From a bacterium (lineage in GTDB: Bacteria; UBP15; UBA6099; JAJRTR01), in contig JAJRTR010000199.1 of assembly GCA_024278215.1 (NCBI GenBank), positions 1-24,939 on the forward strand: a DNA stretch of 24,939 nucleotides, read 5' to 3'. Positions 15,325-22,776 of the stretch are shown piece after piece. The notes under the pieces are model-generated. The model saw nothing but the letters and a program-made list of their open reading frames with translations. It ran no database searches and was not told the origin of the DNA. The stretch's first letter is position 1. Each line of letters begins with the position of its first letter. A program made the position numbers and the translations under genes.

Positions 15325-16968
15325 ATGGCAAAGAAAAAGCAGAGTGAAAAAGACAGGGTAATTATCTTCGATACGACACTCCGCGACGGCGAGCAGTCAC
15401 CCGGAGCCACCATGACGGTCAACGAAAAGCTTCAGGTGGCCCAGCAGCTTGCGAGGCTGAATGTGGACGTTATCGAAGCTGGATTTCCCTTTGCATCGCC
15501 GGGTGATTTCGAGGCTGTACAGCTTATAAGCCGCCACGTGCATGGCCCGACTATCGCAGGACTGTGCCGCACTGAAAAGGCCGATATCGAAAGGGCCTGG
15601 AATGCTGTTAAAGATGCTGACAGAAACAGACTTCATACATTTATCGCGACATCGCCTATTCACATGAAAAAGAAACTCGGCAAAACACCGAAACAGGTTG
15701 TGAAAATGGCGCAGGATGCTGTTGCGCGTTGCAGGCGGTTCACGGATAACGTGGAATTCTCTTGCGAGGACGCGACACGTTCCGAACTGGATTTCCTCTG
15801 CGAGATTGTCGAGAAAGCGATCGACGCGGGCGCGACAACAATAAATATTCCCGACACTGTGGGCTATGCGATGCCGCAGGAATTTATTGTGATGCTGCGT
15901 GAATTGATCTCGAAGGTGCCGAACTCGAATAAGGCGATATTCAGCACACATTGCCACAATGACCTCGGGCTCGCGGTCGCTAATTCACTGGCTGCGATAG
16001 TGTCCGGGGCACGCCAGGTGGAGTGTACGATCAACGGTCTCGGAGAGCGGGCGGGCAACGCTTCGCTCGAAGAAATTGTGATGGCGCTGCGCACAAGGCC
16101 GGACATTATGAAACCATGGACCGGGATTGTGACGACTGAAATATACCGCACGAGCCGCCTTGTCGCACGTGTGACAGGCATAAATGTGCAGCCGAATAAG
16201 GCGATTGTCGGCAGCAACGCATTTGCGCACGAAGCGGGCATCCACCAGGACGGCATGCTTAAAGACAAGAGAACTTATGAAATTATGGATGCTGATTCCA
16301 TCGGGTTGTCGAAAAGCAATCTCGTGCTTGGCAAACACTCCGGCAGACATGCTTTTATCGACAAACTCAATGAAATAGGGTACGAACTCGACTCCGCACA
16401 GATAAATAAGGCATTCGCGGAATTCAAGAACCTTTGCGACAAGAAAAAAGCGGTCTCCGACCATGACATAATGTCTATTGTCGAAGACGAGATCATGCAT
16501 ATACCCGAGACGTTCAAGTTGATTTCTGTCAACGTGATGTGCGGCGGCAGAGTGAAGGCGACGGCGATGATCGAGATGTATGTGGGCGACAGTAAAGTCG
16601 AAGAGGCGGCGATTGGTGTCGGCCCGGTCGATTCTGTTTACCAGTGCATAAGAAAGATAACGGGCGAAGATATTCAACTCGTGGACTTTTCGGTCAAGTC
16701 GGTTACGGGCGGTATAGACGCTATTGGTGAAGTAACGGTCAGAATTGCGGGCGATGACAAGAATATCTTCACAGGCAAGGGCGGCAGCGTGGATATAATC
16801 GAAGCCAGCGCGAAGGCCTATACGACTGCGATCAACAAGATGATCTTCTGGCGCGAGAACGAGAACAGGCGCGAGGCGGATTCCGGCAAAACGCCCGAAA
16901 AGAAGTCGGCAAAGAAAAAGAAAACTAAAAAGAAGACTAAAAAGGCCGGGGCTAAGGCAAAGAAGTGA
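15325..16968 (+). CDS. leuA: 2-isopropylmalate synthase with lysine-rich C-terminal tail
   Basis: LeuA condenses 2-oxoisovalerate and acetyl-CoA, the first committed step of leucine synthesis and a consumer of the acetyl-CoA made by the upstream pathway. The 547 residues comprise a DRE-TIM catalytic barrel (FDTTLRDGEQSPGATM near the start, metal ligands H209 and H211 in STHCHNDLG, GLGERAGNASLEE), the linker with GIHQDGMLKDKRTYEIM, and a C-terminal leucine-binding regulatory domain to about residue 505. GIHQDG and the regulatory domain favour LeuA over homocitrate or citramalate synthase. Odd feature: the last 28 residues contain 15 lysines (KKKKTKKKTKK core), absent from ordinary LeuA. The frame stays open with normal stop and dapB follows 49 bp later. 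Confidence 0.92.
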   Translation: MAKKKQSEKDRVIIFDTTLRDGEQSPGATMTVNEKLQVAQQLARLNVDVIEAGFPFASPGDFEAVQLISRHVHGPTIAGLCRTEKADIERAWNAVKDADRNRLHTFIATSPIHMKKKLGKTPKQVVKMAQDAVARCRRFTDNVEFSCEDATRSELDFLCEIVEKAIDAGATTINIPDTVGYAMPQEFIVMLRELISKVPNSNKAIFSTHCHNDLGLAVANSLAAIVSGARQVECTINGLGERAGNASLEEIVMALRTRPDIMKPWTGIVTTEIYRTSRLVARVTGINVQPNKAIVGSNAFAHEAGIHQDGMLKDKRTYEIMDADSIGLSKSNLVLGKHSGRHAFIDKLNEIGYELDSAQINKAFAEFKNLCDKKKAVSDHDIMSIVEDEIMHIPETFKLISVNVMCGGRVKATAMIEMYVGDSKVEEAAIGVGPVDSVYQCIRKITGEDIQLVDFSVKSVTGGIDAIGEVTVRIAGDDKNIFTGKGGSVDIIEASAKAYTTAINKMIFWRENENRREADSGKTPEKKSAKKKKTKKKTKKAGAKAKK

Positions 16969-17017
16969 CGCCCTGCAATTGCTGGAATTATCAACATGCG
17001 GGAGAGGTAATACAGGT

Positions 17018-17821
17018 ATGACAACAAAGATAAAAGTACTCGTGGCTGGTGCCGAAGGCAGGATGGGGCGCGAAGTAGTGCGGGCAGTGACCGCCGAGAG
17101 CGACATGGAAGTTGTGGGCGCGTTCGACATGAAGGGCGTGGGAGAAGACATAGGACTTGATGCCGGTGTCGGTGCGCTCGATGTTGCGGTGAGTGATAAT
17201 CTGGCAGATATACTTAAGACCGCGAAACCGAAAGTGATGGTGGACTTCGCCGTAGCGAACGGCTTTGAAAAGAGGGCGATGGCGGCGCTGGATGCGGGTG
17301 TGCGGCTTGTCGTGGGCACTACGGGTGTCGGTGAAAAGTCGATGAAGAAAATAGCGGATAAGGCCGCGACAAGGAAGCTTGGAGTGCTGGTGGCACCGAA
17401 TTTCGCTATCGGTGCTGTGCTCATGATGCAGTTTGCGGCAGAGGCTGCAAAGCACATGAAGGGAGTAGAGATCATCGAGCTGCACCACGATGCAAAAGTG
17501 GATGCGCCTTCAGGAACGGCGGTTGCAACGGCCGAGAGAGTGATGGCGGCAAGAAAAGGTATGCCCGGACACGCAGACCCCACAAAATTTGAAAAATTAA
17601 AGGGGGCGCGAGGCGGGCGGCTCGGCGATATTTCTATTCACAGTGTGCGGCTGCCAGGTTTCCTTGCGTCGCAGGAAGTTATCATGGGCACACAGGGACA
17701 GACGCTTACGATACGGCACGATACAATATCGCGAGAAGCGTTTATGCCGGGTGTCGTTCTGGCGGTGCGCAGGATTATGAAAAAGAGATCGTTCGTGTTC
17801 GGACTCGAAAATCTGCTATGA
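17018..17821 (+). CDS. dapB: 4-hydroxy-tetrahydrodipicolinate reductase
   Basis: DapB reduces hydroxytetrahydrodipicolinate with NAD(P)H in lysine and diaminopimelate synthesis. The protein opens with the Rossmann motif VAGAEGRMGREV, continues with VVGTTGVGEKSM and LVAPNFAIGAV, and carries the signature ELHHDAKVDAPSGTA with its catalytic His pair and Lys. RLPGFLASQEVI and IRHDTISREAF complete the C-terminal domain. I chose ATG 17018 (267 aa) because GGGAGAGGTAA precedes it and the Rossmann strand begins there; an upstream in-frame ATG at 16979 would add 13 unrelated residues. It lies 49 bp after leuA and is probably cotranscribed. No other dap gene is present. Confidence 0.95.
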   Translation: MTTKIKVLVAGAEGRMGREVVRAVTAESDMEVVGAFDMKGVGEDIGLDAGVGALDVAVSDNLADILKTAKPKVMVDFAVANGFEKRAMAALDAGVRLVVGTTGVGEKSMKKIADKAATRKLGVLVAPNFAIGAVLMMQFAAEAAKHMKGVEIIELHHDAKVDAPSGTAVATAERVMAARKGMPGHADPTKFEKLKGARGGRLGDISIHSVRLPGFLASQEVIMGTQGQTLTIRHDTISREAFMPGVVLAVRRIMKKRSFVFGLENLL

Positions 17822-17909
17822 TGTTACCTGCATGTCTTTCTGAACAGTATAACGCATTACAGCGATGGAGATCGGTGTAAAACAGTAGATGAGAAAGACC
17901 GGTTAGAAA

Positions 17910-18146
17910 ATGAACAGAATATTCGACGGCAAGAGCGAAGCAGGAGCAGGTTCGAGACAATATATCGAGGAGATACTCAAGAACGCGCGGGGCGGCCCCC
18001 GCAGGACTATTGACATCTTGAGGGAAATAGTTGTGGATATGTGCGAAACCGCCGGCCTGGCAACTGTATGTGATGTGGATGATCTCAACGCGCGAATGGA
18101 CTTGATCGAACAAAGCCTGAGAGAATTAGAGAATCCGGAAGCATGA
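17910..18146 (+). CDS. Small hypothetical protein (78 aa)
   Basis: I do not recognise this protein. A TAG stands two codons before the ATG, so the start is fixed within the frame, but the ribosome site is poor. The sequence is soluble, with a basic Gly-rich N-terminal third (KSEAGAGSRQ, GGPRRT), a hydrophobic helix (IDILREIVVDMCETAGLATV) and a C-terminal amphipathic, coiled-coil-like helix (DLNARMDLIEQSLRELEN). Its shape recalls small accessory or oligomerisation proteins. It lies 88 bp after dapB and 61 bp before the PP2C phosphatase on the same strand, so it might be an interaction partner of that regulator, though this is only positional. Confidence 0.5.
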   Translation: MNRIFDGKSEAGAGSRQYIEEILKNARGGPRRTIDILREIVVDMCETAGLATVCDVDDLNARMDLIEQSLRELENPEA

Positions 18147-18207
18147 ACACAGGCAGGCCGATCGCAACAGAACAGTTCTTTTCATTGAACGGACTTTTAT
18201 CGACTAT

Positions 18208-19833
18208 ATGAGAATCGGAATAGCAACAAAGATAATACTTTTTCTGCTGGTTATGTTCACATGCACGGCTATCGGTGTCATCCATTACACACAGAAAATA
18301 GTGTTCGACAACTATCTTGAGTACAGGCAGAAAGAACTTTCCGGGCTTGCCAGGGCACTGGATGAAACTATTGTGCAGGTATCACCGGATACATTCGGCC
18401 AGGTGCGCACAAGGATAATTGACCTGCTTGCTTCTCAGACTAACGGTCGAATTATTATCTCTGATTCTTTCGGAAAAATATATTACGATTCCAGGCGGAT
18501 AAGGGTGGGCCTGAATCTCCACAAAAAGAACGAACTCAGGATCAGCGATGGAAAAAGGACAGAGCAATTCCTGCTTCGAACGACAAATTTCAGGAAAGAT
18601 CAACTCGAACCACAGTATCAGACTCCTGAAAAACTTCCGAGATACATGAGTCGTCTCGACGATGTTTCACTTGTCTATTTTGCGCCGCTTCATCTTCAAT
18701 CGGAAATAATCGGGCAGGTCATGATAGACGAACCGCTCTCGCCGATGACTCGCTATATTACACGGGTGCGCGACAGTATTCTGCTGCTCATGGCGCAGAT
18801 ATTCCTTGTCGCCGCCGCTCTCGCATTCCTTGTGATTAACAACAGCGTCGTGAAACCGCTGAAAAGTGTGCAGGAACTTACAAAGAAAGTCGCGCAAAGT
18901 GAATTCGACGAGAGGCTTGAACTGAAAACCGGCGATGAAATAGGTGATCTCGCCAGAAGTTTCAATACGATGGTTTATAATCTCCAGAAATTTACCAGTG
19001 AGTTACAGGATCAGAATGCCGGCCTGATTCATCTTTCAAGTGAGCTCGAAATGCGCAACCAGGAAATGAACAGAAAGCATAAGCTTATAGATTTCGACCT
19101 CAGGCTTGCGCATAACATTCAGCAGGAACTGCTTCCACAGGTGTATCCCAGGATCGACGGGGTCGTGATCAGCGCGGCAAACTTCCAGGTCGGTGAAATA
19201 GGCGGCGACTGCTTCGATTTCTACAAATTCGGAGACAAGAGGCTCGGCGCGTTCATCGGAGATGTGTCGGGAAAGGGGATTGCGGCGGCGCTTGTAATGA
19301 GCATGGTCACGATTCTGTTCGCCCAGCTTAAGGACAGGTTGACGTCCCCGGCGCGAATTCTTGGAAATGTCAACGACATTATGTACAGGCATTTTGGGAG
19401 TCAGCACTCGATCTACCTGACATGTTTCTTCTTCAATCTTGATATGGAAGAAATGAAACTGACTTATTCCTGTGCGGGGCACAACCCGCCGATCAGGTAC
19501 AGAAAAAGCACGGACGAAGTGGTGAATCTTGAATCCGAAGGGTTCGGGCTGGGTATGTTTTCAAAGGTTCTTTATGAAGAAAAAACAATCGATGTGCTGC
19601 CCGGCGACAAGATTATCCTGTTTACGGACGGAGTTGTGGATACGAGGAATATGGATGGCGGCATGTTCGGCTTCGACAGGCTGGTATCGACGGTGAAGCG
19701 ATACAAGGATTCCAATAGTTTCAGGATGACGCATTTTATCGTGGAAGAACTGGAAGAATTCGCGGGCGATGCGCCCAGGCAGGATGACCTGACTCTTATC
19801 GTGATCGAAATTCAGGAAAAAAAGAACCCTTAG
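18208..19833 (+). CDS. Membrane HAMP-domain PP2C-type (SpoIIE/RsbU-like) serine phosphatase
   Basis: This is a sensor phosphatase that probably dephosphorylates a serine-phosphorylated anti-anti-sigma-type protein in response to an extracytoplasmic signal. Transmembrane segment 1 is at about residues 8-27, then an extracytoplasmic domain of about 160 residues, transmembrane segment 2 at about 190-212, a HAMP domain (VVKPLKSVQELT to GDEIGDLARSFNTM), a coiled coil, and a SpoIIE-type PP2C domain from about 300. Metal-binding signatures are GGDCFDF with D334, GDVSGKG with D352, FTDGV with D474, and QDDLT with D526/D527, so the enzyme looks active. The ATG has only a weak ribosome site. No STAS or anti-sigma kinase gene is nearby. 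A repeat-like 17-mer follows the stop directly. Confidence 0.9.
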   Translation: MRIGIATKIILFLLVMFTCTAIGVIHYTQKIVFDNYLEYRQKELSGLARALDETIVQVSPDTFGQVRTRIIDLLASQTNGRIIISDSFGKIYYDSRRIRVGLNLHKKNELRISDGKRTEQFLLRTTNFRKDQLEPQYQTPEKLPRYMSRLDDVSLVYFAPLHLQSEIIGQVMIDEPLSPMTRYITRVRDSILLLMAQIFLVAAALAFLVINNSVVKPLKSVQELTKKVAQSEFDERLELKTGDEIGDLARSFNTMVYNLQKFTSELQDQNAGLIHLSSELEMRNQEMNRKHKLIDFDLRLAHNIQQELLPQVYPRIDGVVISAANFQVGEIGGDCFDFYKFGDKRLGAFIGDVSGKGIAAALVMSMVTILFAQLKDRLTSPARILGNVNDIMYRHFGSQHSIYLTCFFFNLDMEEMKLTYSCAGHNPPIRYRKSTDEVVNLESEGFGLGMFSKVLYEEKTIDVLPGDKIILFTDGVVDTRNMDGGMFGFDRLVSTVKRYKDSNSFRMTHFIVEELEEFAGDAPRQDDLTLIVIEIQEKKNP

Positions 19834-19850
19834 AATTTTGCAATCGGCTC
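19834..19850 (+). repeat. Solo terminal inverted repeat of the MITE-like element
   Basis: The 17 bases after the phosphatase stop codon match the right terminus of the repeats at 22496 and 24803 with one difference (AATTTTGCAATCGGCTC here). With the preceding AG the match is 19 nt long, 18 identical. No second end or internal sequence is visible nearby, so it looks like a remnant or a partial insertion. Confidence 0.5.
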
Positions 19851-19876
19851 GGAATGACTGATTATTCCTGTTTTTT
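19851..19876 (+). terminator. Possible terminator after the phosphatase gene
   Basis: GGAAT (19851-19855) pairs with ATTCC (19864-19868) around an 8-nt loop and is followed by TGTTTTTT. The stem is short but well placed 17 bp after the stop. Confidence 0.45.
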
Positions 19877-19939
19877 CCATTTTAAAGACAATGTAACTTA
19901 TTATTTAAAGATACTATTATATAATATATGGCCCTGCCC

Positions 19940-19962
19940 CGGATTTCTCACAAAGAAATCCG
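19940..19962 (+). promoter_or_regulatory. Hairpin before the TPR gene
   Basis: CGGATTTCT (19940-19948) pairs perfectly with AGAAATCCG (19954-19962) around CACAA. Flanking GCC/GGC tracts can lengthen the stem imperfectly. A TATAAT (19920-19925) lies just upstream without a good -35 element, so the hairpin may be in a 5' leader of the TPR gene. It could also be an intergenic repeat. Confidence 0.35.
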
Positions 19963-20004
19963 TTGCGGCATGATTGTGGCCTGTACTTTTTAAGGTGAAT
20001 AGTT

Positions 20005-20889
20005 TTGTTGGTTCCTACAGTTGAAAAACAACCTGGCATTATACATAAGTATTGGGTGCTTACAGCAGTATGTTTAATAATAATGTCGACATCTGCGATT
20101 GTCTATGCGCAGGCAACACCGGGCGAGCCCGGCCCCAAAGCGTATGTGAAGGAATATCAGGACCCGCTCGATGCGAATAAGGAAGGATATGACGATTACG
20201 AACTGGCGAAGATGCACTATGACCGCGCGGTGGATTATCATCTGTCGGGAATGCTTGTGCAGGCGGTCGAGCAATATAAAAAGGCAATAATTCTGGACCC
20301 TGAAATGGCGGCGTATCATGCGGACCTTGGTGAAGCGTACCGGGTGATGGGAAACACGCGGGGCGCGATTTCCGAACTGGAGACGGCGGTCGAGTTGTCG
20401 CCCGGCATGGTGAACGCACTCACGACACTGGGCGTGATATACGAGCGGGAAAACCTGCCGCACAAGGCGATTGATTATCATCGGCGGGCAATAAAGATCG
20501 ATCCGCGCCATTACGTTGCATACAACAACCTCGGCCATGCTTATGATACGCTTGGCCTCGTGCGGGCGGCGATGGACAATTATAAAAAGGCGATCGAAAT
20601 AAAAGAAGACTTCTCGCCGGCTTATGACAATCTCGGAACGGACCTCATGCGGTTGAACAGGCCGCAAGAGGGCATAAGCATGTTGAAAAAGGCTATTGAT
20701 TACGCGGGAGAAGGACATCCGCAACTCGGACTTTATTACAACGATCTCGGCGCCGCTCTTGTTATGAGTAAAGACTACGAAAAAGCATACAGCGCTTTCG
20801 AGAAAGCACTCTCTCTTTCTCCCAACAATCCGGACATACAGAGAAATTTCATATTTATCAGAGACCACTTATATGGCAAGAGCAATTAA
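20005..20889 (+). CDS. Exported tetratricopeptide-repeat protein
   Basis: The 294-residue protein is made of TPR helices and should act as a protein-binding scaffold outside the cytoplasm. It starts at TTG 20005 (or TTG 20008), 6-9 nt after AAGGTGA. An N-terminal signal peptide is visible: about 17 polar residues, a hydrophobic core (WVLTAVCLIIMSTSAIV) and a likely cleavage site at YAQA, near residue 37. From about residue 68 to the end six TPR units follow, with the usual pattern, for example AAYHADLGEAYRVMGNTRGA and AYNNLGHAYDTLG. There is no cysteine after the signal, so it is not a lipoprotein. Its last 17 bp overlap the next gene, suggesting coupled translation and a joint function. Confidence 0.85.
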   Translation: MLVPTVEKQPGIIHKYWVLTAVCLIIMSTSAIVYAQATPGEPGPKAYVKEYQDPLDANKEGYDDYELAKMHYDRAVDYHLSGMLVQAVEQYKKAIILDPEMAAYHADLGEAYRVMGNTRGAISELETAVELSPGMVNALTTLGVIYERENLPHKAIDYHRRAIKIDPRHYVAYNNLGHAYDTLGLVRAAMDNYKKAIEIKEDFSPAYDNLGTDLMRLNRPQEGISMLKKAIDYAGEGHPQLGLYYNDLGAALVMSKDYEKAYSAFEKALSLSPNNPDIQRNFIFIRDHLYGKSN

Positions 20890-22294
20890 GAAACGAGAAT
20901 TCGGCGGTGCGCCGCCTATAGATTTCCTTGATTTAAGCTACTTTATGCCGCTTATGACGGCGGCTGCACTCAAGGAGTCGGCAGCATTTCCCATATCGTA
21001 TGGCGGCCCCCTGAAAATGCTTGCCACCCTGGCACAGCCACTCGGCAGTCTGGCACGCCGTCAAACATTCGAGCGTTTTGTCAAAGTTTTGATGGTAAAT
21101 GAATACGAAGCCACCGGAGCGCGGCCCGAAAAATATGCAGGCTGGGTGACAAGACAGTACGACGCAAGAAGATATAATTATATTGTCATCGGCCCGCCTC
21201 TCGGGTCGCTTGTCTATCTTTCTTCTATTCTCGATGCCCCGTTCCTGCCTTTGAATTATGCGGTTGCGTGTCGCCGCAAAGCCATAAATCCCGACGACAT
21301 AAAGGAACATCTCGACACAGGCCGAAAACTCGCCGATTACTATCTCAACAACAATCCCGATATCCAGGTCACACAGGAATATGACCCCGTTCATCAGCGC
21401 CTCAGGATCAAGAACGGCTCGATTCTGCGATGCCGTTTCCAGAAACTTCCGAAAACGTACAGAACATTTATCAAAAGGCATCTCGCAGAGAACGGGACAA
21501 TCATGTTTATCGAATCCCGCATCGGATGGCGGCAGTACAAGGTCAAAGACAATTTCTTTTTTCAGATCGGCACACCGGGCGGAATTCCCGACGACGAATA
21601 CATTCGCGGCAGCAAGAGACTCGAACTTTTCCGCCAGCGCTTCCTCCAGGACAAAGCGGTCTACAGGCTGCCGCTGCCCAACGAACTGCAGCCGGAAAGC
21701 AAGTTCGGCGTGACACCCTCAATACGCAACGATACGCTTGCCGCCGCTTACAGCATGAAACGCAATATATGCCAGCTTTTCACGAACGACATCTATCAGA
21801 TCAACAAACTCGTTTCCAGACTTTTCCTGCTCTGCGCACGCCGTGAAGGGCTGAGACCAAGCTATTGCTACGTCCAGTCGGGACAGTTCCTTTCGCCATA
21901 CTGGTGTATGCAAACGCTCACAGTTCCGATATGGGTTCCCTCGCCATGCTACCCGGCGCTGCAATATGTGGACGAGTTCCTTAAGAGTTATCCTTTTGAA
22001 ATAGAGGAAGTGCTTCTTTCGTTCGAGCCCTCTATCGAGGAGGCCCCGGATTTCATAATGCTCAAACGCTGGAAAGAGACAATCGGAGCCGATACGAAAA
22101 TACGCTACATCGGCATGAACCCGTCTCGATACCCGGCAGACTTCAATGCCTTCTTTAAGTATTGGCCCGAACTGAGCAAATGGGCGAAACGCCGCCGCCG
22201 GCCCATGGACATGCGCATAACTACCGATAACTTCATCGATGAGGCGCAGAACTGCGGCATACATTTTCAGATCACAGAAAACAACAAACGATAG
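20873..22294 (+). CDS. Large protein of unknown family (473 aa), coupled to the TPR gene
   Basis: I do not recognise this protein. It starts at ATG 20873 inside the end of the TPR gene and runs 473 codons without damage. No signal peptide is apparent despite moderately hydrophobic stretches near residues 28-36 and 102-120. A conserved-looking Gly/Pro segment, IGPPLGSLVYLSSILDAPFL, follows beta-strand-like YNYIVI (about 100-106). A later part (HLAENGTIMFIESRIGWRQY, then FFQIGTPGGIPDDEYI) faintly resembles the strand-turn-strand end of a Rossmann-type methyltransferase, but no SAM motif is convincing. The C-terminal region is aromatic, with PYWCMQ, WVPSPCYPALQYV and a basic patch, KWAKRRRRP. 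It is probably cytoplasmic whereas the TPR partner is exported, which leaves their relation open. Confidence 0.8.
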   Translation: MARAIKKREFGGAPPIDFLDLSYFMPLMTAAALKESAAFPISYGGPLKMLATLAQPLGSLARRQTFERFVKVLMVNEYEATGARPEKYAGWVTRQYDARRYNYIVIGPPLGSLVYLSSILDAPFLPLNYAVACRRKAINPDDIKEHLDTGRKLADYYLNNNPDIQVTQEYDPVHQRLRIKNGSILRCRFQKLPKTYRTFIKRHLAENGTIMFIESRIGWRQYKVKDNFFFQIGTPGGIPDDEYIRGSKRLELFRQRFLQDKAVYRLPLPNELQPESKFGVTPSIRNDTLAAAYSMKRNICQLFTNDIYQINKLVSRLFLLCARREGLRPSYCYVQSGQFLSPYWCMQTLTVPIWVPSPCYPALQYVDEFLKSYPFEIEEVLLSFEPSIEEAPDFIMLKRWKETIGADTKIRYIGMNPSRYPADFNAFFKYWPELSKWAKRRRRPMDMRITTDNFIDEAQNCGIHFQITENNKR

Positions 22295-22492
22295 TGGCGG
22301 AGTAGCGCAATGCGATGTCATACGGGGTATGCACCCGGCCCGACTGGATCACGGCGTTGCGTGTCCCGCGGATTCGCCGCCTCCTGAACAGCGTCGCCTG
22401 CGGCTACCTCTCTTCGACGAAACGTACATGGCCGCCGTCACTTTCTCCCCCTGCCGGCAGTTCGCCGTTCCACGTCTATATAGCATTTATTA
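22295..22492. other. GC-rich spacer with no supported gene
   Basis: This 198-bp stretch lies after the 473-aa gene and before the repeat. Short open frames exist (for example 22315-22497, 60 codons rich in Arg and Pro), but they have no ribosome site, end inside the repeat and resemble nothing I know. No clear terminator was found. It may hold decayed coding sequence. Confidence 0.4.
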
Positions 22493-22496
22493 TTTA

Positions 22497-22675
22497 GAGC
22501 CAGTTGCAAAATTATGTTCGAAGCGAGGTCGAGCGAAATTGGTCGGAAGCAAGGCGGAGGTGCAAAATCCCCGCAGGCGTACTTGTAGAGTACGTCGAGG
22601 ATGATTTTGTGCCGACAACGCAGCTGTTAACAATTGCAGCCGACCGTAGCCGAATCAGAATTTTGCAATTGGCTC
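22497..22675 (+). mobile_element. MITE-like repeat, complete copy
   Basis: This 179-bp element is bounded by 17-bp terminal inverted repeats: GAGCCAGTTGCAAAATT (22497-22513) and AATTTTGCAATTGGCTC (22659-22675), one mismatch. It is flanked by a TTTA direct repeat (22493-22496 and 22676-22679) that may be a target duplication. Inside, GGTCGG (22541) pairs with CCGACC (22640), CAAAATC with GATTTTG, and the centre has the hairpin CGTACT-tgtag-AGTACG, so the whole unit can fold into a long hairpin. It encodes no transposase. A nearly identical inverted copy begins at 24803. It probably depends on a transposase elsewhere in the genome. Confidence 0.75.
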
Positions 22676-22733
22676 TTTAGAATTGCATACGTATAGTTAC
22701 GATTATCATGTACAAAGGAAAGAACACTTTATT

Positions 22734-22755
22734 GTCGTGTCAACGATGACACGAC
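22734..22755 (-). terminator. Perfect hairpin after the patatin gene
   Basis: GTCGTGTCA (22734-22742) pairs with TGACACGAC (22747-22755) around a 4-nt loop. Read on the minus strand it starts 21 bp after the patatin stop, but only a mixed A/T stretch follows rather than a clean T run. It is a terminator or an mRNA 3'-end stabiliser. Confidence 0.55.
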
Positions 22756-22776
22756 AGTCGATTATTTGCCATTCGG

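Noticed and set aside
15325-16968. Homocitrate (NifV) or citramalate synthase identity
   Set aside because: The complete C-terminal leucine-regulatory domain and the GIHQDGMLK linker fit type 1 LeuA better, and no nitrogen-fixation or isoleucine-pathway neighbours are seen.
15985-17583. Long open frame (532 codons) on the minus strand
   Set aside because: It lies entirely antisense to leuA and dapB, whose products are unmistakable. Its translation is low-complexity Ser/Pro/Thr-rich and then matches nothing.
22239-22604. Short plus-strand frames between the 473-aa gene and the repeat
   Set aside because: They have no ribosome site, an Arg/Pro-rich composition, and run into the repeat element; decayed sequence is more likely than a gene.
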